Below are positions 49,739-58,425 of a DNA stretch of 64,000 nt, in pieces. The translations under genes and the position numbers were made by a program. The stretch's first letter is position 1. Each line of letters begins with the position of its first letter. Under the pieces are notes generated by a model that did no database searches, was not told where the DNA came from, and saw nothing but the letters and a program-made list of their open reading frames with translations. Origin of the DNA: CAVQGM01 sp963712065 (lineage in GTDB: Bacteria; Actinomycetota; Acidimicrobiia; Acidimicrobiales; Acidimicrobilacustridaceae); NCBI GenBank assembly GCA_963712065.1, contig CAVQGM010000001.1, positions 186,001 through 250,000 on the forward strand. Reading direction: 5' to 3'.

Positions 49739-52135
49739 CTACTCGTCCGGTGCGGCGGTGGCCCCGTCGAGCTCCTCGGGCGCCATCAGCACGGCGCGGG
49801 CCTTGGAGCCCTCCGAGGGGCCGACCACGCCCCGCTGCTCGAGCAGGTCCATCAGCCGACCCGCCCGGGCGAAGCCGACACGGAGCTTGCGCTGCAGCAT
49901 CGACGTGGACCCGAGCTGGCTGCGCACCACCAGGTCCATGGCCTGTTCGAGCAGGTCGTCGTCGTCGTCGCCACCCGACGGTCCGGCACCGCCGGCACCA
50001 CCCGTGTCGACGTCCTCGCTTCCCTGGACGGCCTCGTCGTAGGCGAGCTGGGGCGACTGCCGGCGCCAGTGGCCGACCACGTCGCGCACCTCCTTCTCGT
50101 TGACCCACGCCCCCTGGATGCGCTGGGGCACGCTGGAGGACGGGCCGAGCAGGAGCATGTCGCCCCGGCCCACGAGCCGTTCGGCGCCGCCCTGGTCGAG
50201 GATGACCCGGCTGTCGGCGAGGCTCGACACCGCGAAGGCGAGGCGGGCGGGGATGTTGGCCTTGATGACGCCGGTGATCACGTTCACCGAGGGGCGCTGC
50301 GTGGCGATCACGAGGTGGATGCCGACGGCGCGGGCCATCTGGGCGATGCGGCAGATCGACTCCTCGACGTCGCGGGCCGCCACCATCATCAGGTCGTTGA
50401 GCTCGTCGACGACGACGAGGATGTAGGGCAGCCGCTCGAAGTGCACGCCCTCGTCGGGGTCGTCGTGCAGATCCCCGCGGTCGAAGGCGGCGTTGTAGCC
50501 GTTGATGTCGCGGAAGCCGACCTCGGAGAGCAGGTCGTAGCGACGCTCCATCTCCCGCACCGCCCACGACAGCGCGTTCGCCGCCTTCTTCGGGTTGGTG
50601 ACGACCTGGGTGAGCAGGTGCGGCAGGCGGTTGTACTGGCCGAGCTCGACCCGCTTCGGGTCGACGAGGATCATCCGCACCTCGTCGGGCGAGGTGCGCA
50701 TCAGGATCGACGTGATCAGCGAGTTGATGCACGACGACTTGCCCGCGCCGGTGGCGCCGGCGATGAGGATGTGGGGCATCGTCGAGAGGTTGGCCAGCAC
50801 GGCCCGGCCGTTGATGTCGCGGCCGATGGCCACCTCGAGCGGGTGGGTGGCCTTGCGGGCCTCCTCGCTGGCGAGGATGTCGCCCAGGGCCACGACCTGG
50901 CGCTTGCTGTTGGGCACCTCGACGCCGATGGCCTGCCGCCCCGGGATGGGGGCGAGGATGCGCACGTCGGGCGACGCCATGGCGTAGGCGATGTCCTTGT
51001 GGAGGCTCGTGACCTTGGAGACCTTGACGCCGGGCCCGAGCTCGAGCTCGTAGCGGGTGACCGTCGGGCCGACGACCATGCCCACCAGGCGGGTCTGCAC
51101 GCCGTGCTCGGCGAGGGCGCTCTCGAGCGTGCGTCCCTGCTCCTCGACGTAGACGCGGTCGACCTCGTGGGTCTCGCTGCGGTCGAGCAGCTTCATGGCC
51201 GGGAGCTTCCAGGCCGTCGTGCGGGGCTCGAGGGCGATGGCGAGCTGCTCGACCTCGGTGGGGGCGTCGTCGGCGACCGGGACGTGGACCTCGACCGGCT
51301 CGGGCTCGTCGACGGCGGCCTCGGCCTCCTCGTCGAGCTCGTCGGGCTCGTCGAGCTCGTCGGTTTCCTCGCCGGCGACGACCACCCGCAGGGCGTCGTC
51401 GTCGGCCTCCTGGTCGGGGCCGTCGCGCAGGTCGATGGCGTCGTCGACGGGCTCGTGGTGGCGGAGCTCGAACAGGCCCCGCGTGCGGGTACGGACGAAC
51501 GTGCCCACCGGCCGCACGCCGTCGGCCGCCTTGTGGGTGGCGGTGCGAAGCGACACCCCGGTGACGAGCACCACGCCGATGACCCCGACGGCGACCAGCA
51601 CGAGGCCGGCGCCCCACGCCGACAGCAGGGACACCAGCGGCACGCCGACGAACGCGCCGATCCAGCCGCCGGCGTCGGCCAGGTCGTCGACCGGGGCGTC
51701 GACGGCAGGCTGGCCGCCGGCGAGGTGCAGGAGGCCGCAGGTCGCGACCAGCAGGAAGGCGGCACCGACGGCGAGGCGCACGACGTGGGCGGTGTCGGTC
51801 TCGCCCTCGCCCCGGGGACCCCGGATCAGCAGCGCGCCGACGACGACGAGGGCGACGGGCGCGACCACCGCGGCCATGCCGACCACGGCGCCGATGGCGG
51901 TGGCCACCGCCTCGCCGACCGGTCCGGCGGCATCGGCGTAGATGCCGAGCCCGGCGACGATGCCGACGGCGATGGCGAGCACGCCCCACACGTCGTGGCC
52001 GTGACCGTCGAAGGCGCCCTTCAGCAGGTCGGCGCCGGCGGGGCCCTTGCGGGCGCGGGAGGCCGGGGTCCTCCTCGACCGCGCCGGGGCGCGCTTGGAG
52101 GTCGAACGGGAACGGCTCTTCTGCTTCGTCGTCAC
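49739..52135 (-). CDS. ftsK: DNA translocase FtsK
   Basis: 798 residues. A very basic N terminus, four to five transmembrane helices (residues about 48-210), and an acidic linker (about 230-290) rich in Asp and Glu. The alpha/beta motor domain has GVEVPNSKRQVVALGDIL, Walker A GATGAGKSS, LVDPKRVELGQYN, Walker B VVDELNDLMM and ATQRPSVNVITG. The C-terminal winged-helix gamma domain starts about VVRSQLGSTSMLQRKLRVGF. It pumps DNA at the division septum. GTG 52135. Same strand as the SMP-30 gene but 48 bp away. Confidence 0.96.
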   Translation of the reverse strand: MTTKQKSRSRSTSKRAPARSRRTPASRARKGPAGADLLKGAFDGHGHDVWGVLAIAVGIVAGLGIYADAAGPVGEAVATAIGAVVGMAAVVAPVALVVVGALLIRGPRGEGETDTAHVVRLAVGAAFLLVATCGLLHLAGGQPAVDAPVDDLADAGGWIGAFVGVPLVSLLSAWGAGLVLVAVGVIGVVLVTGVSLRTATHKAADGVRPVGTFVRTRTRGLFELRHHEPVDDAIDLRDGPDQEADDDALRVVVAGEETDELDEPDELDEEAEAAVDEPEPVEVHVPVADDAPTEVEQLAIALEPRTTAWKLPAMKLLDRSETHEVDRVYVEEQGRTLESALAEHGVQTRLVGMVVGPTVTRYELELGPGVKVSKVTSLHKDIAYAMASPDVRILAPIPGRQAIGVEVPNSKRQVVALGDILASEEARKATHPLEVAIGRDINGRAVLANLSTMPHILIAGATGAGKSSCINSLITSILMRTSPDEVRMILVDPKRVELGQYNRLPHLLTQVVTNPKKAANALSWAVREMERRYDLLSEVGFRDINGYNAAFDRGDLHDDPDEGVHFERLPYILVVVDELNDLMMVAARDVEESICRIAQMARAVGIHLVIATQRPSVNVITGVIKANIPARLAFAVSSLADSRVILDQGGAERLVGRGDMLLLGPSSSVPQRIQGAWVNEKEVRDVVGHWRRQSPQLAYDEAVQGSEDVDTGGAGGAGPSGGDDDDDLLEQAMDLVVRSQLGSTSMLQRKLRVGFARAGRLMDLLEQRGVVGPSEGSKARAVLMAPEELDGATAAPDE

Positions 52136-52162
52136 CTGGTCACCAGCGGGTCGTCGGGCATG

Positions 52163-52228
52163 CCTAGGGGGCCGACCCCACGGCCCCTACGCCCGCGCCG
52201 GGTTCGACGGCTGCTTCCAGCGAAGCAG
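52163..52228. other. Two small hairpins upstream of ftsK
   Basis: An imperfect stem (TAGGGG with CCCCTA, 52163-52187) and a perfect 7-bp stem with a 4-nt loop (CTGCTTC, 52211-52228) lie between divergent ftsK and the toxin-antitoxin pair. Both may lie in the ftsK leader; no function is apparent. Confidence 0.35.
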
Positions 52229-52263
52229 ACCCTACCCCCGAGGTGGTGGACCGCCGACCTCGA

Positions 52264-52278
52264 ATCAGATAATCTGAT
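52264..52278 (+). promoter_or_regulatory. Operator/-10 region of the toxin-antitoxin pair
   Basis: ATCAGAT, one base, ATCTGAT: a perfect 7-1-7 palindrome. TAATCT inside it (52270-52275) is a good -10, with TGGACC 17 bp upstream (52247-52252). The transcript would start at or next to the GTG at 52282, so the mRNA is probably leaderless, and the antitoxin can repress at the same site. Confidence 0.6.
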
Positions 52279-52281
52279 CCA

Positions 52282-52524
52282 GTGCCCGAGATCAGCGCCA
52301 CCGACGCCGCCCGGCGGTTCGCCGACCTGCTCGACGCGGTGGAGCACGGCGGGGAGGAGTTCACGATCGTGCGGCGCGGGCGGATCGTGGCCCACCTCGC
52401 ACCCGTGACGACCGGACGAGGGGCCGACGCCAAGGCCCTGCTCGGACGCCACCGGTCCGACCGGGCGTGGGCGCGGGACCTCGAGGAGGTGCGCGACCTC
52501 CTCGTCGTCGACGATCGCCCGTGA
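52282..52524 (+). CDS. Type II antitoxin, Phd/YefM family
   Basis: 80 residues. EISATDAARRFADLLDAVEHG and EFTIVRRGRIVAHLAPV are the DNA-binding Phd/YefM fold; the C-terminal half (RAWARDLEEVRDLLV) should wrap the toxin. GTG 52282 directly follows the palindrome. Its stop overlaps the toxin start (GTGA), the standard antitoxin-toxin coupling. AT content of the promoter is much higher than the surroundings. Confidence 0.85.
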   Translation: MPEISATDAARRFADLLDAVEHGGEEFTIVRRGRIVAHLAPVTTGRGADAKALLGRHRSDRAWARDLEEVRDLLVVDDRP

Positions 52525-52919
52525 CGCGCCTCCTGCTCGACACGACGCTGCTGGTGGACGCGGAGCGGGACCAGCGGCGCCTCGACGCCGTCATCGCCGA
52601 CGACGACGAGGTGGCGATCGCCGCCATCACCGTCGCCGAGCTGGCGGTCGGGGTCTCGCTGGCGGACGGTCGGCGCCGCCAGTCGCGCCAGGCGTTCCTC
52701 GACGACGTGCTCGCGACGATGACCGTGGTCCACTACGACACCGAGGTCGCGCTGGCCCACGCCACGTTGCTCGCCGCCGCCCGCCGTGCCGGACGGCCCC
52801 GCGGGGCACACGACCTCATCATCGCCGCGACCGCGCTCGCCTCCGGGCGGGAGATCGTCACTGCGGATCCCACGGGCTTCGAGGCGCTCCCGAGCCTGGT
52901 CGTGCGCGCCTACCGCTGA
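52521..52919 (+). CDS. VapC-like PIN domain toxin
   Basis: 132 residues. The PIN acidic residues are in LLLDTTLLVDAERD, AITVAELAVGV, GAHDLIIAATAL and IVTADPTGFEALP, so the Mg-dependent RNase site is complete. Such toxins cut tRNA or rRNA when the antitoxin is degraded. GTG 52521 overlaps the antitoxin stop. Convergent with bsaP, nine bases between the stops. Confidence 0.88.
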   Translation: MTRLLLDTTLLVDAERDQRRLDAVIADDDEVAIAAITVAELAVGVSLADGRRRQSRQAFLDDVLATMTVVHYDTEVALAHATLLAAARRAGRPRGAHDLIIAATALASGREIVTADPTGFEALPSLVVRAYR

Positions 52920-52928
52920 TCTCGCGGG

Positions 52929-53123
52929 TCAGTCCCGCACCGGGCCGTGGTCGCGACACGAAGCCTCGAACCCCGTGGGGATCACGAGCACCCGCAGGCG
53001 ACGCCCGCACGAGGGGCAGAAGCGGGGCGGGTCGAGCTCGCGTCGGCAGCTCACCCCGTCGCAGCCTCCGCTCTGGCGCCCGCACCACCGGCAGAAGGCC
53101 GGGCCGGCGGGCACGGCGTCCAC
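52929..53123 (-). CDS. bsaP: Biotin synthase auxiliary protein
   Basis: 64 residues. Cys pairs: FCRWCGR, a further Cys at about 21 and 26, then RRELDPPRFCPSCGRRLRV and a C-terminal SCRDHG. The DPPRFCPSCGRRL-type core and the ending are those of BsaP, the small iron-sulfur protein of actinobacteria reported to support BioB turnover (Rv1590 in M. tuberculosis, from memory). GTG 53123 lies nine bases after the bioB stop with GAGG upstream. Too short to be noticed unless the frame is separated from the bioB shadow frame. Confidence 0.8.
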   Translation of the reverse strand: MDAVPAGPAFCRWCGRQSGGCDGVSCRRELDPPRFCPSCGRRLRVLVIPTGFEASCRDHGPVRD

Positions 53124-53131
53124 GACCGGCC

Positions 53132-54149
53132 TCAGATCACCTTGGAGAGGGCCCCGATGGGCATGCGCAGGTCGTCGAGCATCTGGAGGTCGTCGTCCGG
53201 CGACCGGCCGAGCGTGGTGAGGTAGTTGCCGACGATGAGGGCGTTGATGCCCGACGTCATGCCCATGGCCTGCAGCTCCCGCAGCGTCACCTCGCGGCCG
53301 CCGGCGTAGCGGAGGATGACCGACGGGAGCCCGAGGCGGAACAGGGCGATCCACCGGATCGCCTCGAGGGGCTCGATGAGCATGCGGTCCCCGAGGGGGG
53401 TGCCCGGACGCGGGTTGAGGAAGTTCACCGGCACCTCGGCCGGCTCGACCTCGCGCAGCTCGCCGATGAGCTCGATGCGCTGCTCGACCGTCTCGCCCAT
53501 GCCGAGCAGCACGCCGCAGCACAGCTCCATGCCGTAGCGGTGGACGAGCCGGCAGGTCTCGTGGCGCTCCTCCCACGTGTGGGTGGTGACGATCGACGGG
53601 AAGAACGAGCGTGACGTCTCGAGGTTGTGGTTGTAGCGGTGCACGCCCCCCTCGGCGAGGCGGCGGGCCTGGTCGTCGGTGAGGATGCCGGCGCTGACGG
53701 CGACGTTGATGCCGACCTCGTCGCGCACCATCGGCACCAGCTCGAGGAGGCGCTGCATGGTGCGCTCGTCGGGCCCGCGCACGGCCAGCACGATGCAGAA
53801 CTCCGACGCGCCCAGCTCGGCGGTCTCCTCGCGCGGCGCGCCGCACCTCGTCGGTGTCGAGGAACGGGGTGGCCAGCACCTGGGTCTCGAACCTGGCGGA
53901 CTGGCTGCAGAAGTGGCAGTCCTCCGGGCAGCCGCCGGTCTTGGCCGACAGGATCCCCTCGACCTCGACCTCGGGCCCGCACCAGGCCAGGCGCACCTCG
54001 TGGGCGAGGGCGGCGAGGGACGGCACCGACTCCGCCGGCAGCGCGGCGAGGGCGCCCAGCTGCTCGAGGGGGAGCTGCTCCTTGGCGTCGAGCAGCGTGG
54101 CGCCGGCGTCGGCGATGACCTGTCGTCCCGAGTTCGATGGGAGTGCCAT
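53132..54149 (-). pseudogene. bioB: Biotin synthase, frame-shifted
   Basis: About 339 residues when repaired. The first frame (from ATG 54149) has VEGILSAKTGGCPEDCHFCS with the radical SAM Cys triad and runs to TPFLDTDEVRRAA. The frame changes near 53829-53842 in a GC-rich stretch. The second frame continues ETAELGASEFCIVLAVRGPD and YNHNLETSRSFFPSIVTTHT, then NFLNPRPGTPLG to the stop at 53132. The shift is +1 (or -2), as in dapE and the peroxiredoxin. bsaP follows directly, which supports a working bioB and a base-call error. Confidence 0.85.
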
Positions 54150-54177
54150 GGCCCGGGAGGGTAGTCGGGGGGAAGGG

Positions 54178-55854
54178 CTAGGCCTCCATCACCACCGGGA
54201 CGATCATGGGGCGGCGGCGGGTCTGCTCGTTCACGAACTTGCCGGCGGCCCGGCGCACGTGGCGCTGGAGCGTCTCGATGTCGGTGGCCTGCTCGGCGAA
54301 GGCCGCCTTGATCGAGTCCCGCACCTTCTCGGCGCACTCGTCGAGCAGGTCCTCGGCCTCGGGCGCGTACACCCAGCCTCGGGTGATGATCTCGGGGCCG
54401 GTGATGATCGCCCCCGTGGTGACGTCGACGGCCACGATGACGACGACCACGCCCTCTTCGGCCAGCACCCGCCGGTCGCGCAGCACGCCGGCGCCGACGT
54501 CGCCGATGATGCCGTCGACGTACAGGTAGCCGGCGGGCGCCGCCTTGGGCTTCCGCTCGATGCCCGCGCCGGTGAGGGTGAGCTGGTCGCCGTCCTCGCT
54601 CACCACGATGTGGTCGCCCTCCACCCCCATCTGCTCGGCCAGCCGGGCGTGGGCGACCAGGTGGCGGTACTCGCCGTGCACGGGCACGAACCAGTCGGGT
54701 CGGGTGATCGACAGCAGCGTCTTGAGCTCCTCGGCCTTGGCGTGACCGGTGGCGTGCACGTCGGAGATGCCGGAGTGCACGACCTCGGTGCCGAGCCGCA
54801 CGAGCCCGTCGATCACCTTCGACACGTTGGCCTCGTTGCCGGGGATCGGGTGCGAGCTCATGATGACGACGTCGCCCTCCCCGAGGCGCAGCCACCGGTT
54901 CTCGTTGGCGGCGAGCAGGGCCAGCGCCGACATGGGCTCGCCCTGGGAACCGGTGCTGATGACGCACACGTCCTCGTGCGGGAGGTCGTCGATGTCGTCG
55001 ATGTCTCGGAGCGAGCGCTCGGGGATGTCGAGCAGGCCCATCGATCGTGCGAGGCGCACGTTCTTCTTCATCGACATGCCCATGGTGGCGATGGTGCGGT
55101 CGAAGGCGAGGGCGGCGTCGGCGATCTGTTGCACCCGGTGCACGTGGGACGCGAAGCAGGTGGTGATGATGCGCCGGCCCTCGTAGCGGTGGAACAGGTC
55201 GTACAGCACCTTGCCCACCGACGACTCGGATTCGGAGTGGCCGTGCTCCTCGGCGTTGGTGGAGTCGGAGAGGAGGAGGCGGATGCCGAACTCGTCGGCG
55301 ATGGCGCCCATGCGGCCGAGGTCGGTGAGGCGCCCGTCGACCGGCATGAGGTCGAGCTTCCAGTCGCCGCTGTGCATGATCACGCCCTGCGGCGTGTGGA
55401 AGGCGGTGGCGAAGCCGTGGGGCACCGAGTGCGTGACCGGGATGAACTCCACGTCGAACGGACCGATCTTGCGGCGCTCGCCGTCGCGCACCGGGATCAG
55501 CTCGGTGCGGTCGAGCAGTCCGGCCTCCTCGATGCGGTTGCTGGCCAGGCCGAGCGTCAGCTCGGACCCGTAGATCGGGAACGACAGCTCCCGGAGCAGG
55601 AACGACAGGCCTCCGACGTGGTCCTCGTGGCCGTGGGTGGCGATGCAGCCGACGATGCGATCGGCGTTGTCGCGCAGGTAGGAGAAGTCGGGCAGCACGA
55701 GATCGATCCCGAGCATGTCGAGGTCGGGGAACATGAGCCCGCAGTCGAGCAGCATGATCTTGCCCTCGACCTCGATGCACGCGCAGTTGCGGCCGATCTC
55801 GCCGAGGCCGCCGAGGAAGGTGATGCGTACGGGGGATGCCTTGTCGGCGCTCAT
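54178..55854 (-). CDS. rnj: Ribonuclease J
   Basis: 558 residues. The metallo-beta-lactamase signature is THGHEDHVGG; IPVTHSVPHGFA, MHSGDWKLD and SDSTNAEEHG follow. The beta-CASP segment is STGSQGEPMSALALLA and HATGHAKAEEL. The C-terminal domain after about residue 450 includes ITRGWVYAPEAEDLL. Both endo- and 5'-exonuclease activity are known for the family. ATG 55854 overlaps the dapA stop (ATGA), so dapA and rnj are coupled as in other actinobacteria. Confidence 0.95.
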   Translation of the reverse strand: MSADKASPVRITFLGGLGEIGRNCACIEVEGKIMLLDCGLMFPDLDMLGIDLVLPDFSYLRDNADRIVGCIATHGHEDHVGGLSFLLRELSFPIYGSELTLGLASNRIEEAGLLDRTELIPVRDGERRKIGPFDVEFIPVTHSVPHGFATAFHTPQGVIMHSGDWKLDLMPVDGRLTDLGRMGAIADEFGIRLLLSDSTNAEEHGHSESESSVGKVLYDLFHRYEGRRIITTCFASHVHRVQQIADAALAFDRTIATMGMSMKKNVRLARSMGLLDIPERSLRDIDDIDDLPHEDVCVISTGSQGEPMSALALLAANENRWLRLGEGDVVIMSSHPIPGNEANVSKVIDGLVRLGTEVVHSGISDVHATGHAKAEELKTLLSITRPDWFVPVHGEYRHLVAHARLAEQMGVEGDHIVVSEDGDQLTLTGAGIERKPKAAPAGYLYVDGIIGDVGAGVLRDRRVLAEEGVVVVIVAVDVTTGAIITGPEIITRGWVYAPEAEDLLDECAEKVRDSIKAAFAEQATDIETLQRHVRRAAGKFVNEQTRRRPMIVPVVMEA

Positions 55855-56753
55855 GCGTCCTGCAGTCGCCCGTAGGACTGGAGCGTGCGGTGCACCTGGA
55901 GGGCCCGGGCGTCGAGCCCGTCGGGTGCCGGGCCCATCGGCAGACGGCACTGGCCCGCCGGCTGGCCGAGGGCTCGCATCATCGCCTTGGCCGGAAGTGG
56001 GTTCGGCGTGAGGTCCCCGCTCTCGAAGTCATAGCTGTCGAGGAGGGCGGCGTTGAGCTGGCGGGCCCGGTCGACGTCGCCCTTGCCGAAGGCGGCGATC
56101 ATCTCCCCCATCGGGCGGGCCGCCCAGTGGGTGGCCACGCCGATCACGCCGACGGCGCCGACGGCGAGGAGGGGCAGGGTGAGGGCGTCGTCACCGGAGT
56201 AGAGCTCGAACCCGGCGGGCGCCTGGGCGAGCAGTCGGGCCGACTCGGCCGGGTCGCCGGCGGCATCCTTCACGGCGACGATGTTGGGCACCTCTCGGGC
56301 CAGGCGAACCAGGAGCTCGGTGGAGATCTTGCGGCCGGTGCGCACCGGGATGTCGTAGAGGACGACCGGCAGGTCGGTGGCGGCGGCGAGGGCCCGGAAG
56401 TGGGCCTCGATGCCGGCCTGCGAGGGACGGTTGTAGTACGGCGTCACCACCAGCACGCCGTCGAGGCCGGCGTCCGACGCCCGGGCGGTGAGCTCGGCGG
56501 CGTGACGGGTGTCGTTGGTGCCGCTGCCGGCCACGACGGGCACGTCGACCGCGCCGCGCACCGCCCGCCACACCGACACCTGCTCCTCGTCGGTGAGCAT
56601 GCTCGCCTCGCCGGTGGTGCCGGTGACGACGAGGCCGTCGTTGCCCTGCTCGACCAGCCAGCGGGCGAGGGCGGCGGCGCCGTCGAGGTCGACCTCCCCG
56701 GCGTCGTCGAACGGGGTGATCATGGCGGTCAGGACCGCACCGAATCGTGCCAT
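55851..56753 (-). CDS. dapA: 4-hydroxy-tetrahydrodipicolinate synthase
   Basis: 300 residues. TIM-barrel aldolase of the first committed DAP step. TGTTGEASMLTDEEQ is the pyruvate-binding loop, VVTPYYNRPSQ carries the Tyr relay, LYDIPVRTGRKIS the second Tyr and Arg, and NIVAVKDAAGD the Schiff-base Lys. ATG 56753. With dapB at the window end and dapC, dapD, dapE and dapF to the left, six DAP genes lie in this window. Confidence 0.95.
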   Translation of the reverse strand: MARFGAVLTAMITPFDDAGEVDLDGAAALARWLVEQGNDGLVVTGTTGEASMLTDEEQVSVWRAVRGAVDVPVVAGSGTNDTRHAAELTARASDAGLDGVLVVTPYYNRPSQAGIEAHFRALAAATDLPVVLYDIPVRTGRKISTELLVRLAREVPNIVAVKDAAGDPAESARLLAQAPAGFELYSGDDALTLPLLAVGAVGVIGVATHWAARPMGEMIAAFGKGDVDRARQLNAALLDSYDFESGDLTPNPLPAKAMMRALGQPAGQCRLPMGPAPDGLDARALQVHRTLQSYGRLQDA

Positions 56754-56823
56754 CTGTCTCCTCAGGCTCTCTCTGGCGTGGTCGGGTCGTCGTCGAGCGG
56801 GCCGGCCGTGAGCGGGGCGGCCG

Positions 56824-57459
56824 TCATCCGGTCGGCTCCGAGCCCCGGGGGATGCCCAGCGTCGCCAGCAGGTTCTCGTGCAGCTCGAACCACACGGTGT
56901 GGTACGAGTCGATCATCGGCTTCGTGAACCAGTCGAGCGCACCGGCCTGGACCTTGGCCAACGCGTTCTCGAAGCGCGACGGGTAGCCGCCGAACCGGTC
57001 GAGCTCGGCGGCGAGCGCGTCGCACACCGGCTGCACGTGGCGGTCGAGGTCGGCGAGGTGGGCGATGATCCCGGCGTCGTAGTCTGCGTCGGCGTGGTCG
57101 TTGACGACCTGCCGGCCGTCGACCTCGCGCATCTGCCAGTCGGTGCACACGCCGAGCATCTCGGCGTTGCGCTCGAGGAAGCGGCGGTACCCCACCGTGA
57201 TCGCGTCACGGGCACCGGCGGCGTCGAGCTCCTCGGCGAGCAGGTGCTCGCCCCGCGCCCGGCCGGCGGCCGTGAGGGTCCAGCCGCTCACCCGTCCCGC
57301 CCGGTGCTTGACCAGCCCGTCGACCTCGAACCCGTCGAGGCGCTTGGCCACGTCGTCGACGTCGAGCCCGGACCCGGCGGCCACCACGTCCGCCTCGGCG
57401 AACCCGGTCAACCGGAGCCCGTGGAGCACCAGGAGGTCGGGATCGGAGGGCACCGGCAT
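56824..57459 (-). CDS. Winged-helix protein of unknown function
   Basis: 211 residues. The N-terminal 75 read LLVLHGLRLTGFAEADVVAA, DVAKRLDGFEVDGLVKHRAG, WTLTAAGRARGEHLL, which is a MarR/PadR-like winged helix. The remaining part is helical (RRFLERNAEMLGVCTDWQM, FGGYPSRFENALAKVQAGAL, WFELHENLLATLG) without a recognised motif. It may be a transcription factor with a ligand domain or a component of the pyruvate phosphate dikinase-like proteins that carry this module. 70 bp upstream of dapA. Confidence 0.6.
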   Translation of the reverse strand: MPVPSDPDLLVLHGLRLTGFAEADVVAAGSGLDVDDVAKRLDGFEVDGLVKHRAGRVSGWTLTAAGRARGEHLLAEELDAAGARDAITVGYRRFLERNAEMLGVCTDWQMREVDGRQVVNDHADADYDAGIIAHLADLDRHVQPVCDALAAELDRFGGYPSRFENALAKVQAGALDWFTKPMIDSYHTVWFELHENLLATLGIPRGSEPTG

Positions 57460-57546
57460 CGGCCGAACCCTACCAGCGGACCCCTCCGGGTCGGCGTGGC
57501 GCTCGGGATCGCGCTCGGCTCGGCCATGGTCGAGACGTGAGCCGAC

Positions 57547-58425
57547 TCAGGGAATGGCCAGCAGGGCCGACACGAGGGCCTCGGCCGCCGACGGCGGGGC
57601 CAGGTGGAGGAAGAGCGACGGTTCCAGCACCTCGAGCTCCATCAACCGCGGCCGGCCGTCGACGGTGAGGCAGTCGACCCGGGCGTAGGCGATCGGGCCG
57701 ATCCGCTCGGCGGCGGCGACGCACGCCACGGCCAGGTCGAGCTCGGCCGCGGTGGCGGTCACCGGGTGGTCGCGGCCCCCGTACTGGGCCTGGACCCGGA
57801 AGTCGCCGGCGATCGGTCGCTTGCTGACGGCGTGGGTCGGCTCCCCACCGAGCACGACGACCGACGTCTCGCCGTGGGCCTCGATCTCGGGGAGGTACGG
57901 CTGCACGAGGGCGTCACCGGCGCGGAGCAGCGCCGCGAGGGCCCGCTCCCCCGCCGGGTCGTCGGCCGGGTGCCGGGTGGTCCCCTTCGCCCCGCCGGAC
58001 ACGGCCGGTTTCACCACGACGTCCGCCCACCCGTGGCGGTCGAGGATGACGTGCAGCGGTGCCTCGGCGTCCCTGGCCACCAGCTCCGTCGGCACGATCG
58101 GCAGCCCGTCGGCCTCGAGGTCGAGCAGGTAGCCCTTGTGGCTGTTCCACCGCAGCACGGCGGCCGGGTTGACCAGCGGTGCGTCGGCGGCGACGCGGTC
58201 GCACCAGCCGAGGAACTCGTCGAGCCGCTCGTGGTAGTCCCAGGGCGAACGGATGACCACCCGGTCGTAGGCGCCCCAGTCGACCGTCGGGTCGTCCCAC
58301 ACCTCCCACGCGGCGTCGACGCCCGCCGCGGCGCATGCGGCGCGGATCGGCGCCTCGTCGTCATCGGGGTGGACGAGCGACGCAGTCGTCGCGAACGCCA
58401 GGCGGGACCGCCGGCCGCCGGTCAT
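57547..58425 (-). CDS. ATP-grasp domain protein (RimK/DcsG-like)
   Basis: 292 residues. RVVIRSPWDYHERLDEFLGW, VLRWNSHKGYLLDLEADGLP, DVVVKPAVSGGAKGTTRH (ATP-binding Lys and glycine loop), ALVQPYLPEIEAHGETSVVV, and RPRLMELEVLEPSLFL with the metal-binding Glu. Members ligate amino acids or carboxylates; the cycloserine enzyme DcsG and RimK are relatives. The ATG at 58423-58425 overlaps the SURF1 stop (ATGA). Substrate unknown. Confidence 0.83.
   Translation of the reverse strand: MTGGRRSRLAFATTASLVHPDDDEAPIRAACAAAGVDAAWEVWDDPTVDWGAYDRVVIRSPWDYHERLDEFLGWCDRVAADAPLVNPAAVLRWNSHKGYLLDLEADGLPIVPTELVARDAEAPLHVILDRHGWADVVVKPAVSGGAKGTTRHPADDPAGERALAALLRAGDALVQPYLPEIEAHGETSVVVLGGEPTHAVSKRPIAGDFRVQAQYGGRDHPVTATAAELDLAVACVAAAERIGPIAYARVDCLTVDGRPRLMELEVLEPSLFLHLAPPSAAEALVSALLAIP

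Noticed and set aside
48734..52408. Plus-strand open frame of 1224 codons opposite ftsK
   Set aside because: Reverse-frame shadow of SMP-30 and ftsK; no recognisable domain.
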